Assembly (NCBI RefSeq): GCF_050587365.1
Contig: NZ_JBOBFV010000002.1
Span: 744,001 to 808,000 of the forward strand
Direction: 5' to 3'
DNA: 64,000 nt
Source: Plantibacter auratus
Lineage (GTDB): Bacteria; Actinomycetota; Actinomycetes; Actinomycetales; Microbacteriaceae
A program made the translations under genes and the position numbers. Below the pieces are notes generated by a model. It made no database searches and had not been told where the DNA came from. It saw nothing but the letters and a program-made list of their open reading frames with translations. Below, piece by piece: positions 35,527 to 44,615 of the stretch. Every line of letters begins with the position of its first letter. Within the stretch, counting starts at the first letter, position 1.

Positions 35527-36867
35527 GTGACCATGGGACCGGACAGGCGACGACTGCGACCCGTCGACCGCGACATCCTCCGGCTCGCGGTCCCGGCGCT
35601 CGGGGCGCTGATGGCGGAGCCGCTGTTCCTGCTCGCCGACTCCGCGATGATCGGCCACCTCGGCGTCGTGCCGCTCGCCGGCCTCGGGGTCGCGAGCGCG
35701 GTCCTGCAGACGGTCATCGGACTCATGGTGTTCCTCGCCTACGCGACAACGCCCGCGGTCGCCCGGCGTCTCGGACACGGCGACGAACGCGGCGCGGTAT
35801 CGCTCGGGGTGGATGGGCTCTGGTTGTCGCTCGGGCTCGGTGTCGTGATCGGTGCGGCCGGATGGTTCCTCTCGCCCACGCTCGTCGGGCTGTTCGGCGC
35901 GACGGACGCCGTCGCCCAGCAGGCCGACACCTACCTCGGCATCTCGATGCTCGGCATCCCCGCCATGCTGCTCGTCTTCGGTGCGACCGGGCTCCTCCGC
36001 GGCCTGCAGGACACCACCACGCCCCTCGTGGTCGCCGGTGCCGGGTTCGCCGCGAACATCGGCCTCAACTTCCTCTTCATCTACGGCCTCGGACTCGGCA
36101 TCGCGGGATCCGCCATCGGCACCGTCATCGCGCAGTGGGGCATGGTCGTGGCCTACCTCGTCGTCGTCCTGCGCCATGTGCGGCGGACGGGAGCGAGTCT
36201 CCGCCCGCACCGCGCCGGCCTCGGTGGTGCGGCCCGTTCCGGCGGATGGTTGTTCCTCCGCACGGTCAGCCTCCGCGCCGCGATGCTCATCGCCGTGTTC
36301 GTCGCGACCGACCTCGGCACCGACGAACTCGCCGGGTTCCAGCTCGTCATGACCCTCTTCGCCACCCTCGCCTTCGCGCTCGACGCCCTCGCGATCGCCG
36401 CGCAGGCGCTCGTCGGCAAGGGGCTCGGGGCCGGCGACGTCGCAGGTGTGCGTGCCGTCCTCGTCCGCTGCCTGCAGTGGGGCGTCGGCTCGGGGATCGT
36501 GCTCGGCCTGGTCATCGCGCTCGCGAGCCCGGTCATCGGCCTGCTCTTCACGAGCGACCCCGACCTCGCGGCGCTCATCGTGCCCGCGATCATCGTGCTC
36601 GCCGTCACCACCCCGCTCGGCGGTGTCGTCTTCGTCCTCGACGGCGTCCTCATCGGCGCCGGAGACGCGAAGTACCTCGCGATCACCGGGCTGCTCAACA
36701 CGCTCGTCTTCCTGCCGTTCGCGCTCGCGGTCCTCGCCTGGGCACCCGGCGGGCAGACCGGGCTCACCTGGTTGGCGCTCACCTTCTTCGTCGGCTATCT
36801 CGGCGCGCGCGCGACCACCCTCGGGCTCCGCGCCCGCACGACGGCGTGGATGCGCACCGGGGCCTGA
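35527..36867 (+). CDS. MATE-family efflux transporter, DinF-like
   Basis: 446 residues with about twelve membrane helices in two similar halves. The N-terminal half begins ILRLAVPALGALMAEPLFLL, followed by ADSAMIGHLGVVPLAGLG, a strong DinF-type MATE signature, and the second half shows FQLVMTLFATLAFALDALAI and AQALVGKGLGAGD. MATE proteins export cationic drugs or metabolites in exchange for sodium ions or protons. The start is GTG 35527 or ATG 35533. It follows the fusion gene by 65 bases and may be read from the same promoter. Confidence 0.93.
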   Translation: MTMGPDRRRLRPVDRDILRLAVPALGALMAEPLFLLADSAMIGHLGVVPLAGLGVASAVLQTVIGLMVFLAYATTPAVARRLGHGDERGAVSLGVDGLWLSLGLGVVIGAAGWFLSPTLVGLFGATDAVAQQADTYLGISMLGIPAMLLVFGATGLLRGLQDTTTPLVVAGAGFAANIGLNFLFIYGLGLGIAGSAIGTVIAQWGMVVAYLVVVLRHVRRTGASLRPHRAGLGGAARSGGWLFLRTVSLRAAMLIAVFVATDLGTDELAGFQLVMTLFATLAFALDALAIAAQALVGKGLGAGDVAGVRAVLVRCLQWGVGSGIVLGLVIALASPVIGLLFTSDPDLAALIVPAIIVLAVTTPLGGVVFVLDGVLIGAGDAKYLAITGLLNTLVFLPFALAVLAWAPGGQTGLTWLALTFFVGYLGARATTLGLRARTTAWMRTGA

Positions 36868-36869
36868 CG

Positions 36870-36887
36870 GACAACTGGGGAGTTGTC
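36870..36887 (+). terminator. Short hairpin after the MATE gene
   Basis: GACAACT (36870-36876), loop GGGG, AGTTGTC (36881-36887), a perfect 7-bp stem two bases beyond the stop codon. Confidence 0.5.
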
Positions 36888-36965
36888 CCCATTGAGGCGG
36901 CCTCCTCGGTCCCCCATCCTGGACCTGAGCATCCGTCAACGCTCACGATTCCAGGGGGAACCACC

Positions 36966-37541
36966 ATGTCACTTCGCTCCGCTCACCACCGTCTCCGCGT
37001 CTCCGCGGTGACCGCCGTCGCCGTCATCGGGCTCTTCGGGCTCGCCGCCTGCAGTAGTGGCGACGCACCGACCGACTCCGAGCCCTCGACGAGCGCCACG
37101 ACCGCGCCCGAGGCCACGGAGGACGCTGCCCAGGAGGAGCCGGCATCGGGCGCGACGAAGTGCACCGAAGAGCAGGTCAACACGCTCAGCGCAGCCAGCG
37201 GCGTCGCGGTCCCGGCGGCCGCTGTCGCCGCGGCGAAGGCCACCTTCGCTCCGGCCGCGGTCCTCGGCGACCTGCCGACCGTGTGCATCCTCAGCTATGA
37301 AGCGGGTGACGCCTCGGGCAGCTACGCCGTCCTCTCCGGCGGCGCTGCCTCCCTCACCGCAGCGGCCGCGAACGCGACGGCCGGTGGCGCGAGCGTGACC
37401 GAAGCCGCCGGCACGTTCACCGGATCGCTCGACGGGCTGACGATCATCGGGATCCCGTTCACCCAGCTCACCCAGGAGACCGCCGGGTTCGAGAACGTCG
37501 AGGACCTCGTCGTCGTCGTCTCCACCGCGGCACTCGGCTAG
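36966..37541 (+). CDS. Secreted Ala/Thr-rich lipoprotein, function unknown
   Basis: 191 residues. The signal peptide ends in the lipobox LAAC (Cys about residue 29), then an unstructured Ser/Thr/Glu-rich linker to about residue 65. A small globular domain of about 125 residues follows with two cysteines (KCTEEQV and TVCILSYE) that could form a disulphide. The repeated alanine/valine segments (GVAVPAAAVAAAKATF) are helical rather than membrane-spanning. ATG 36966 follows a purine-rich GGGGGAA site. Flanked by hairpins on both sides, so it is its own unit. I do not recognise the family. Confidence 0.8.
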   Translation: MSLRSAHHRLRVSAVTAVAVIGLFGLAACSSGDAPTDSEPSTSATTAPEATEDAAQEEPASGATKCTEEQVNTLSAASGVAVPAAAVAAAKATFAPAAVLGDLPTVCILSYEAGDASGSYAVLSGGAASLTAAAANATAGGASVTEAAGTFTGSLDGLTIIGIPFTQLTQETAGFENVEDLVVVVSTAALG

Positions 37542-37562
37542 GCCGCCGCAGCGTCACGGCAG

Positions 37563-37593
37563 CGCCCATCCGCCCTCGTCGGGCGGGTGGGCG
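37563..37593 (+). terminator. 13-bp hairpin terminator after the lipoprotein gene
   Basis: CGCCCATCCGCCC (37563-37575) pairs with GGGCGGGTGGGCG (37581-37593), one G-U pair, loop TCGTC. Confidence 0.75.
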
Positions 37594-37714
37594 TTCGTGC
37601 GTGTCGGCAGACCGAGCCGGAGCGGCGGGGCATAGACCGCTCGCGCATCAACCGATCGGTGGATAGGAGGATCAGCCCCTCCACCGCTACCGGTGCGCGT
37701 CCCAGCGGACGAGC

Positions 37715-38647
37715 ATGGACACCATGAGCACACGACCGATCATCGAGGTCCGCGAGCTGCGCAAGCAGTACGGCGATTTCACCGCCGTCGACGGGGTCTC
37801 CTTCGACATCCACCCGGGTGAGACCTTCGCCCTCCTCGGCCCGAACGGCGCCGGGAAGAGCACCACGATCGAGATCCTCGAGGGCTACCGGCACCGGACG
37901 GGCGGCGAGGCGAGCGTCCTCGGTGTCGACCCGGCGAAGGGCGGTCTCGACTGGAAGGCCCGCCTCGGCATCGTCCTCCAGTCGAGTGCCGAGGCCGCCA
38001 ACGTCACGGTCCGGGAGCAGCTCACACAGTTCGCCCGGTACTACGCGGACCCGCGGGATGTGGACGAGGTCATCGAGGCGGTCGGGCTCACGAGCAAGGC
38101 GGGCACGCGCATCGGCAAGCTCTCGGGCGGCCAGCGTCGGCGGGTGGACGTCGCGCTCGGGGTGGTCGGCCGCCCAGCCCTCCTGTTCCTCGACGAGCCG
38201 ACGACCGGGTTCGACCCCGAGGCGCGTCGGCAGTTCTGGGAGCTCATCCGCTCGCTCAAACGCGACGGCACGACGATCCTCCTCACCACCCACTACCTCG
38301 ACGAGGCCGCCCAACTCGCCGACCGTGTCGCCGTCATCGCGGCGGGTCGACTCGTGGAGATCGGCGCGGTCGACGAGATCGGCGGCGCCGAGGCCCGGAT
38401 CCCCGTGGTGCGCTGGCGCGACGAGCACGGCCTCCACGAGGAACGGACCGAGGTGCCGGCCGCACGGGTCGCCGATCTCACGGCGACACTGGGGGGCGAG
38501 CCGCGCGACCTGGAGGTCATCCGTCCGAGCCTCGAGGACATCTACCTCGGGCTCGTCCACGCGGCCGACGCCGCTGCGTCGTCAGCCACCCCATCAGCAG
38601 CACCGTCACCGGCCACGACGGTCACCACGACAGGAGTCGGCGCATGA
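37715..38647 (+). CDS. ABC-2 exporter ATP-binding protein (DrrA-like)
   Basis: 310 residues. Walker A GPNGAGKST, signature LSGGQRRRVDVALGVVG, Walker B LLFLDEPTTGFDP and switch His in LLTTHYLDEA are intact. The order and the C-terminal extension (about 220-310, ending in an Ala/Ser/Pro/Thr-rich tail) fit drug or lipid exporters of the DrrA/CcmA type. ATG 37715 or ATG 37724 may start it. It overlaps the permease gene by 4 bases and is followed by a two-component system, an arrangement common for antibiotic-responsive exporters. Confidence 0.93.
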   Translation: MDTMSTRPIIEVRELRKQYGDFTAVDGVSFDIHPGETFALLGPNGAGKSTTIEILEGYRHRTGGEASVLGVDPAKGGLDWKARLGIVLQSSAEAANVTVREQLTQFARYYADPRDVDEVIEAVGLTSKAGTRIGKLSGGQRRRVDVALGVVGRPALLFLDEPTTGFDPEARRQFWELIRSLKRDGTTILLTTHYLDEAAQLADRVAVIAAGRLVEIGAVDEIGGAEARIPVVRWRDEHGLHEERTEVPAARVADLTATLGGEPRDLEVIRPSLEDIYLGLVHAADAAASSATPSAAPSPATTVTTTGVGA

Positions 38648-39504
38648 CCACCATCGACCGCACCACCAACGCGCTCGTCCCGTCACTCCCCCACGGACGC
38701 ACCCTCCGACTCGGTGCGAGCCGGATCGGCTATGAGACCCGCATCTACTTCCGCTCCGGCGACCAGGTGTTCTTCACCTTCCTCTTCCCCGTCGTGATGC
38801 TCGCGATCTTCTCGACGGCGTTCAGCGCGATGGGGAACGTTGGCGAGGCACCCGACGGCACCGGCGGGGTCAGCCAGGCTGCCTTCTACCTGCCCGGCAT
38901 GATCGCCGCAGGCATCCTCCTCTCGGGCGTCCAGAACCTCGCGACCGACATCGCGACGGAGAAGAGCGACGGCACGCTCAAGCGCCTCGGCGGCAGCCCG
39001 CTCCCGGTGATCTCCTACTTCCTCGGGAAGATGGGGCAGGTCCTCGTCACCTCGGTGCTCCAGATCGCGCTGCTGCTCCTCGTCGCGCGGTTCCTGTTCG
39101 ACGTCACCCTGCCGACCGAGCCCGAGCGGTGGCTCACCTTCGCCTGGGTCTACCTGCTCGGCATCGCGACGTCGGCCGTCCTCGGCATCGCCCTGTCGGC
39201 ACTCCCCCGTACGGGCAAGAGCGCGACGGCCGTCATCATCCCGATCGTGCTCGTGCTGCAGTTCATCTCCGGCGTCTACCTCTCGTTCACGATGCTCCCC
39301 GAGTGGCTGCAGAACGTCGCGAGTGTCTTCCCGCTCAAGTGGATCGCGCAGGGCATGCGCTCCGTCTTCCTGCCGGAGGGGTTCGCCTCGCAGGAGCCGT
39401 CCGGTGGCTGGGACCTCCCGACGGTCGCGCTCGTCCTCGTCGTCTGGGCGATCGTCGGCCTCGTCCTCACCCGCCTCACCTTCCGCTGGGTCCGCCGCTC
39501 CTAG
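38644..39504 (+). CDS. ABC-2 type exporter permease (DrrB-like)
   Basis: 286 residues with six predicted helices. VFFTFLFPVVMLAIFSTAFS is the first, and the ABC-2 signature region is in ATDIATEKSDGTLKRLGGSP followed by helices around YFLGKMGQVLVTSVLQIALL. An amphipathic region near PEWLQNVASVFPLKWIAQGM precedes the last helix, as in DrrB. It forms the export channel with the ATPase encoded upstream; the substrate is unknown. Confidence 0.93.
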   Translation: MTTIDRTTNALVPSLPHGRTLRLGASRIGYETRIYFRSGDQVFFTFLFPVVMLAIFSTAFSAMGNVGEAPDGTGGVSQAAFYLPGMIAAGILLSGVQNLATDIATEKSDGTLKRLGGSPLPVISYFLGKMGQVLVTSVLQIALLLLVARFLFDVTLPTEPERWLTFAWVYLLGIATSAVLGIALSALPRTGKSATAVIIPIVLVLQFISGVYLSFTMLPEWLQNVASVFPLKWIAQGMRSVFLPEGFASQEPSGGWDLPTVALVLVVWAIVGLVLTRLTFRWVRRS

Positions 39505-39506
39505 CC

Positions 39507-39567
39507 CGCGAACTGTCAGTTCCGGTGGGTGTACGCCGCCGGAACTGGCAGGAAGTGACAGTTCGCG
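39507..39567 (+). terminator. Two-tier hairpin between exporter and kinase genes
   Basis: Outer arms CGCGAACTGTCA (39507-39518) and TGACAGTTCGCG (39556-39567), inner arms AGTTCCGG (39518-39525) and CCGGAACT (39539-39546). It starts 3 bases after the permease stop, so it may end or reduce transcription into the two-component genes. Confidence 0.65.
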
Positions 39568-39590
39568 AGCAGGGATGGGAGGGTTGGGAC

Positions 39591-40886
39591 ATGGACGGAC
39601 GACGGTGGTGGGATGTCGCGTTCGGCGCGGGGTGCGTGATCGTCGGTGCGCTCGTGAGCGTCAGCGCGGCCGGGGCACCGGAGCGGGCCGTCGGCGTCTG
39701 GATCGTGCTGGCGGCGCTCTGCCTCGTCTACTACACGGCCGGGCGACGCACCCTCGAGCGTCCGCAGGGCGGGCTTTGGTTCGCGATCACCCTCATCGCC
39801 CTCACCGCAGTCGGGACGGCGTTCTCCCCGAACGTCCTGACCCTCCAGTGCCTCGTGTTCCCACTGCTGTGGGTGCTGACGCCGAACACCCGGAACGCGA
39901 TCATCCTCAACATCGCGAGCGCCGCGGCCCTCGCCGTCGGCTTCATCGTCGGACAAGGTGCCGCCCCGGAGGCGATCCTGCAGGGGCTCGCGATCCAGAG
40001 CGTCTCGCTCGTCTTCGCGCTGTCCCTCGGTCTCTGGATCACCCGGATCGCCGAGCTCGGCGACGAGAAGGCACGACTCCTCGTGAGTCTGCAGACCGCT
40101 CAGGCGGAATCGGAACGGGCGAGCCGGGAGGCCGGGGCGGCCGCCGAACGCGAACGCATGGCTCGCGACATCCACGACACCATCGCGCAGAGCCTCACGA
40201 GTGTGGTGCTGCTCGCGCAACGCGCCCGCTCCGAGGTCGGTGAGACCGTCGCGGGCACGCCGGACGCCTCCCCGCTGGACGGTCGACCGATCGCCGCCCT
40301 CGACAGCATCGACCTCATCGAGAGCACGGCACGCGACGCCCTGCGCGAGGCGAGATCCCTCGTGGCCACGCTGGCCGCGATGCCGGCCGTCGACACCACC
40401 CTCGGTGACAGCCTGCGGCGCCTGGGCGAGCGGTTCAGCCGTGAGACGGGCGTGGTCGTCGAGGTCGACGCCCCGTCAGAACGGTTCGAGCGAGCACCCG
40501 AGGTCGTGCTGCTCCGGAGTGCCCAGGAGGGTCTCGCGAACATCCGGAAGCACGCCGCCGCCGACCGCGTCGAGCTGGTACTCACCGTCGACGACGGCTG
40601 GGCCGAACTGCGGATCTCCGACGACGGGGTCGGCATCGCGGACCCGGAAGGCGCGCTGCTCGGGACCAGTCCGGGCGCGGGCTTCGGGCTGCACGGCATG
40701 CACGACCGGGTGACGCTGCTCGGCGGAACGGTGGAACTCACGAGTGCCGCCGGAGCGGGGACGACGGTGCTGGTGCGAGTGCCGGTGACGATCGAAGCGG
40801 GCCCTTCGACAGGCTCAGGGACCACGAACGGCCTCCCGGTCGGCAGCCCTTCGACAGGCTCAAGAACCGTGGAGGACGGACGATGA
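39591..40886 (+). CDS. NarL-family sensor histidine kinase
   Basis: 431 residues. The N-terminal 150 or so residues form about five membrane helices with little extracytoplasmic loop, as in intramembrane-sensing kinases. A short coiled coil (about 160-188) follows, then the HisKA_3 phosphoacceptor His in MARDIHDTIAQSL and an HATPase_c domain with ISDDGVGIADPEG and GFGLHGMHDRV. ATG 39591 is preceded by GGGAGGGTTGGGAC. The last 25 or so residues (GPSTGSGTTNGLPVGSPSTG and after) are encoded by two copies of a dispersed genomic repeat and are probably not functional. It overlaps the response regulator by 4 bases. Confidence 0.93.
   Translation: MDGRRWWDVAFGAGCVIVGALVSVSAAGAPERAVGVWIVLAALCLVYYTAGRRTLERPQGGLWFAITLIALTAVGTAFSPNVLTLQCLVFPLLWVLTPNTRNAIILNIASAAALAVGFIVGQGAAPEAILQGLAIQSVSLVFALSLGLWITRIAELGDEKARLLVSLQTAQAESERASREAGAAAERERMARDIHDTIAQSLTSVVLLAQRARSEVGETVAGTPDASPLDGRPIAALDSIDLIESTARDALREARSLVATLAAMPAVDTTLGDSLRRLGERFSRETGVVVEVDAPSERFERAPEVVLLRSAQEGLANIRKHAAADRVELVLTVDDGWAELRISDDGVGIADPEGALLGTSPGAGFGLHGMHDRVTLLGGTVELTSAAGAGTTVLVRVPVTIEAGPSTGSGTTNGLPVGSPSTGSRTVEDGR
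40802..40868. repeat. Two dispersed repeats inside the kinase coding end
   Basis: CCCTTCGACAGGCTCAGG begins a 22-bp copy at 40802-40823, and a near-identical copy is at 40847-40868 (45-bp period). They belong to the same family as 21.3-21.5 kb and 58.84 kb, read on the opposite strand, and are translated as PSTGS twice. Confidence 0.88.
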
Positions 40887-41512
40887 CACGGATCAGGATC
40901 GTGGTCGCGGACGACCACCCCATCGTGCGATCGGGCATCGTCGCGCTGCTCGGGCGCGCGGACGACCTCGAGGTCGTGGCCGAGGTGGCGGACGGCGCTG
41001 CGGCGGTCGCGGCGGCCGAGGAGCACCGGCCCGACCTGGTGCTCATGGACCTGCGCATGCCGGTCCTCGGCGGTGCGGAGGCGACGGCGCGCATCGTGCA
41101 GCGCGTGCCAGGCGTCCGGGTGCTCGTGCTGACGACCTACGAGACCGACGACGACATCCTCGGCGCGATCGAGGCCGGAGCCGGCGGCTACCTGTTGAAG
41201 GCGGCGCCTGAGCAGGAGATCCTGGCCGGCATCCGTTCGGTGGTCGCCGGTCAGACGGTGCTCGCGCCGACGATCGCGGCGACGCTCGTCGGCCGCATGC
41301 AGGGTGGGACCCCAGCCCGCCCGCAGCTCAGCGCTCGCGAGCTCGAGGTCCTGGCGCTCGTCGCCGCCGGCAACAGCAACCGGGCGATCGCGGCGGCACT
41401 GTTCATCTCGGAGTCGACGGTGAAGACGCACCTGCTGCACGTCTTCGAGAAGCTCGAGGTGGCCGACCGGACCCGGGCCGTCACCCGTGCACAGGAGCTG
41501 CGGCTGCTCTGA
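40883..41512 (+). CDS. NarL/FixJ-family response regulator
   Basis: 209 residues. The receiver domain has the acidic pair in VVADDHP, phospho-acceptor Asp in LVLMDLRMPVLGG, Thr in VLVLTTYE and Lys in YLLKAAP. The C-terminal LuxR-type helix-turn-helix is LSARELEVLALVAAGNSNRA through ISESTVKTHLLHVFEKL. Partner of the kinase immediately upstream; the pair most likely controls the ABC-2 exporter before it. Confidence 0.96.
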   Translation: MTRIRIVVADDHPIVRSGIVALLGRADDLEVVAEVADGAAAVAAAEEHRPDLVLMDLRMPVLGGAEATARIVQRVPGVRVLVLTTYETDDDILGAIEAGAGGYLLKAAPEQEILAGIRSVVAGQTVLAPTIAATLVGRMQGGTPARPQLSARELEVLALVAAGNSNRAIAAALFISESTVKTHLLHVFEKLEVADRTRAVTRAQELRLL

Positions 41513-41538
41513 GCCGACGCACGAGACTGCGGGTCCGT

Positions 41539-42843
41539 TCAGTCACCTCGGGGCACAGGACGCCGCACGTGCGTGCGCAGACCCACCACGTCGAGGACGA
41601 ACTCGCAGAACATCGCGTTCGCCCAGGAGAACCAGGGGCGGGTGAACGTGTCGGGGTCGTCCTTGTGGAACGACTCGTGCATGACCCCCGTGCCGGCGTC
41701 GGTCCGCAGCAGCGTGTCGAGCAGGCGGGCGCGATCCTGCTCGTCCTGCGAGGTGAGGCCCTCGATGGACAGGGCGATCGGCCAGATGTGGTCGTCGGGC
41801 GTGTGTGGGCTCCCGATCCCACGGGCGGCGGACCCGACGAAGTAGCTCGGGTCGTCTCCGCTCAAGAGGAACCGTCGCGTGGCCAGGTACCGGGCGTCGT
41901 CGGGCGCGCACCAGCCGAGGAACGGCAGCGAGAGCAGGCTCGGCACGTTGGCGTCGTCCATCAGGAGCGCGTTGCCGAATCCGTCGACCTCGTAGGCGTA
42001 GACGTCGCCGTACTGATCGGTCGTCACGACACCGTGGGCGTCGATGGCGGTCTCGAGCTCGCGTCGGAGCGCACCGGCTTCCGCAGCGAGTGCCGCGTCG
42101 GCGAGCACCTCGGCAGCGATCGATTCGACCCCGGCGAGCGTCACCGCGGCGAAGAGGTTGCCGGGAACGTTGTAGCCGTACCGCCCTGCGTCGTCGCTCG
42201 GCCGGAACCCCGACCACGAGAGCCCGGTCCACGCCGTCTCCGGCCCGAGTCCGTCGCGGACGAGCGTGTCGGAGATCGGCGCGTCGAACCGCTGGAACCG
42301 GTACGGCGAGCGCTCCTCGTGGTGCTGTTCGACCCGCCAGACCTCCATCGCCGCGACGACGGCGGAGCGGTACCGCGCATCCAGGTGGTCGCGGCGCCCC
42401 GTCGCCAGCCAGATGTCGTGTGCGAGCTGGAGCGGGTAGCAGAGCGAGTCGATCTCGTACTTGCGTTCCCACACCCAGGGCGACGCATCGGTGCGGTCGT
42501 CGCGGTGGCCGTGTCCGTTCGGCTCGGCGTTGAACGCGTTCGCGTAGGGGTCGAGTGCGATCGCATCCAGCTGCCGGCGGTTGACGGCGACGAGCAGCTC
42601 GGCCAGCTCGGGGTGGTCGGCTGCGAAGTGGAGATACGGAGCGAGTTGGGCGCTCGAGTCGCGCAACCACATCGCGGGGATGTCGCCGGTGAGCATGAAC
42701 ACGGTGCCGTCCGGCATGGGCGTCATCGTGCTGCGCAGGGTGTCGGCGAAGCAGCGCTCGAACATCTCGGCCACCCGTTCGTCACTGCGCTCCCGCACAG
42801 CCGTGGTCACCTCGGTGATGAGTTCGTCGATCCAAGCGGTCAT
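41539..42843 (-). CDS. GH125 exo-alpha-1,6-mannosidase-like glycoside hydrolase
   Basis: 434-residue (alpha/alpha)6-barrel protein of family GH125 (formerly DUF1237), metal-independent exo-alpha-1,6-mannosidases. Family marks are FMLTGDIPAMWLRDSSAQLA, AFNAEPNGHGHRDDRTD, WVWERKYEIDSLCYPLQLA and GVMHESFHKDDPDTFTRPWF. There is no signal peptide, so it acts on short manno-oligosaccharides or glycans inside the cell. ATG 42843 has GGTGGAG upstream. The gene follows ybjQ by only 12 bases on the same strand, so the three minus-strand genes 44540-41539 may be one transcript. Confidence 0.9.
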   Translation of the reverse strand: MTAWIDELITEVTTAVRERSDERVAEMFERCFADTLRSTMTPMPDGTVFMLTGDIPAMWLRDSSAQLAPYLHFAADHPELAELLVAVNRRQLDAIALDPYANAFNAEPNGHGHRDDRTDASPWVWERKYEIDSLCYPLQLAHDIWLATGRRDHLDARYRSAVVAAMEVWRVEQHHEERSPYRFQRFDAPISDTLVRDGLGPETAWTGLSWSGFRPSDDAGRYGYNVPGNLFAAVTLAGVESIAAEVLADAALAAEAGALRRELETAIDAHGVVTTDQYGDVYAYEVDGFGNALLMDDANVPSLLSLPFLGWCAPDDARYLATRRFLLSGDDPSYFVGSAARGIGSPHTPDDHIWPIALSIEGLTSQDEQDRARLLDTLLRTDAGTGVMHESFHKDDPDTFTRPWFSWANAMFCEFVLDVVGLRTHVRRPVPRGD

Positions 42844-42855
42844 GGGGCTCCACCG

Positions 42856-43257
42856 TCAGACGTCGCCGCGTGGTTTCGGGGCGTCCGGCTGTTCCGCCGC
42901 GTAGGCGGACTGGCCGGTGGCTCCGGGCTCCCCTGCGGGGATCGGGACGAGGTACGCCGCGGTGCCGTAGGCGGTCAGTTGCGTCCACGCACCGCCGATG
43001 TCGGTGGTCTCGAGACGCATCGCGAGGACCGCGTTCGCGCCGCGCTGTTCCGCGTCGGCCACCAGGCGTCGCATGACCTCCTGGCGGGACTCGAACAGCA
43101 GCTGGGTCATCCCCGGGACCTCGCCGCCGCCGAGCGCCGAGAAGCCGATCGACATCGAGGAGCCCCAGTCGCGAGCCCGCACGGTGAGCCCGACGACCTC
43201 GCCGAGGACGGCGTCGATGCGGTGTCCGGCGACGGTGTCCGTCGTCACGACGATCAT
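42856..43257 (-). CDS. YbjQ/UPF0145 family protein
   Basis: 133 residues. The first 105 or so match the YbjQ family: IVVTTDTVAGHRIDAVLGEV, VRARDWGSSMSIGFSALGGG, RGANAVLAMRLET and QLTAYGTAAYL. These proteins form a pentameric beta-sandwich and are sometimes labelled heavy-metal binding, but the true role is unknown. A hydrophilic tail ends the protein. Its start overlaps the M20 amidohydrolase stop by 4 bases. Confidence 0.9.
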   Translation of the reverse strand: MIVVTTDTVAGHRIDAVLGEVVGLTVRARDWGSSMSIGFSALGGGEVPGMTQLLFESRQEVMRRLVADAEQRGANAVLAMRLETTDIGGAWTQLTAYGTAAYLVPIPAGEPGATGQSAYAAEQPDAPKPRGDV

Positions 43258-44540
43258 GCGGTGGCCGCCGTTCCGGCCAGACGCGACAGCGCGGCGAGGG
43301 AGAGCGCTGCGATGCCGGTGTCGAGGGTGGGGTGGATGAGCGGAGCGAACTTCGAGGAGTGGTTGCCGGGGAGGTCTTGTTCCATGCGCCCCGAGGCGTA
43401 GGCCGCCGCGAAGGCCTGTGGGTCGGCACCCCCGAGGATCCAGTAGACGATGGGAGCGTCGGCGGCCGTCGCGAGCATGCCGACGTCCTCACTCCCCGTG
43501 ACGAGACCGGGGTCGACGACGCGGTTGGCACCGAACGCGTCGGCGAACACCGCCGTCACCGCACTGGTCGCCGCGGGATCGTTCACGAGCACCGGGAAGG
43601 CCTCGGTGTGTTCGATCACCGGTTCCCGCTCGGCGCCCGATGCTGCGGCCTCGGCCCGGATGATGCGCTCCATGGAGCCGACGACGCGGTCGCGCACGTG
43701 TGGTTCGTAGCTGCGGATGTTGACGCCGATCTGCGCGGTGTCGGGGATGATGTTGTTCTTGGTGCCGGCGTGCATCGTGCCGACGGTGAGCACCGCGGTG
43801 TCGGTTCCGGCGACCTCGCGGGACACGATGCTCTGGAGTCGGACGACCGCCGACGCCGCCATCACGATCGGGTCGATCGTCGACTGCGGGCGGGATCCGT
43901 GCCCGCCGCGGCCGTGGAAGGTGACGCGGTAGGCGTCGGTCGCGGCGAACGACGGACCGGCGTGCGTGCCGACGACACCGGCCGGCAGCGGACCGACGTG
44001 CTGGCCGAACACGATGTCGGGCTTCGGGACGCGTGCGTAGAGGTCGTCGTCGACCATCGCCTGCGCACCGCCGCCGGCTTCCTCGGCCGGCTGGAACAGG
44101 ACGACGAGTGTCCCGGACCAGGTGTCGCGCCGTGCGGCGAGCAGTTCGGCGGCTCCCAGCAGACAGGTGACGTGGACGTCGTGGCCGCAGGCGTGCATGA
44201 CCGGGACGTCGTTGCCCTCCGGGTCGACCCCGCGCGCGACGCTCGCGTAGTCGAGGCCTGTCTCCTCCAGGACGGGCAGGCCGTCCATGTCGGCCCGCAG
44301 GAGGACCGTCGGTCCTTCGCCGTTCTCCAGTACGCCGACGACACCGGTGCCGCCGATCCCCGTCGCGACCCCGTACCCGAGGCCGGTGATGCGATCCGCG
44401 ACCAGGGCGGCCGTCCGGTGCTCCGCGAAGGAGAGCTCCGGATTGGCGTGCAGATCCTGGTACACCGGTGCGAGCGACACGGCGAGCGACGCCGCCTCCT
44501 GCTGGACGAGTGCTGCGGTGGCGATGGGCTGGTCGGTCAT
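43254..44540 (-). CDS. M20-family amidohydrolase (N-acyl amino acid / hippurate hydrolase type)
   Basis: 428 residues. Metal ligands and family blocks are visible: RADMDGLPV, MHACGHDVHVTCLLGAA (Cys and His ligands), LFQPAEEAGGGAQAM, and the dimerisation domain from about 185 to 300 including GRGGHGSRPQSTIDP. Near the end HSSKFAP carries the last His ligand. These cytosolic enzymes release amino acids from N-acyl forms or conjugates such as indole-acetyl amino acids in plant-associated bacteria. First gene of a small minus-strand set with ybjQ and GH125; no shared pathway is evident. Confidence 0.94.
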   Translation of the reverse strand: MTDQPIATAALVQQEAASLAVSLAPVYQDLHANPELSFAEHRTAALVADRITGLGYGVATGIGGTGVVGVLENGEGPTVLLRADMDGLPVLEETGLDYASVARGVDPEGNDVPVMHACGHDVHVTCLLGAAELLAARRDTWSGTLVVLFQPAEEAGGGAQAMVDDDLYARVPKPDIVFGQHVGPLPAGVVGTHAGPSFAATDAYRVTFHGRGGHGSRPQSTIDPIVMAASAVVRLQSIVSREVAGTDTAVLTVGTMHAGTKNNIIPDTAQIGVNIRSYEPHVRDRVVGSMERIIRAEAAASGAEREPVIEHTEAFPVLVNDPAATSAVTAVFADAFGANRVVDPGLVTGSEDVGMLATAADAPIVYWILGGADPQAFAAAYASGRMEQDLPGNHSSKFAPLIHPTLDTGIAALSLAALSRLAGTAATA

Positions 44541-44615
44541 GGGTCTCCTTCGAGCGTCTCCTCCACCCTACGGGGCATGCCGTCCGTACCGTCGGCCGGG
44601 CGCCGGCTCGGGCGA

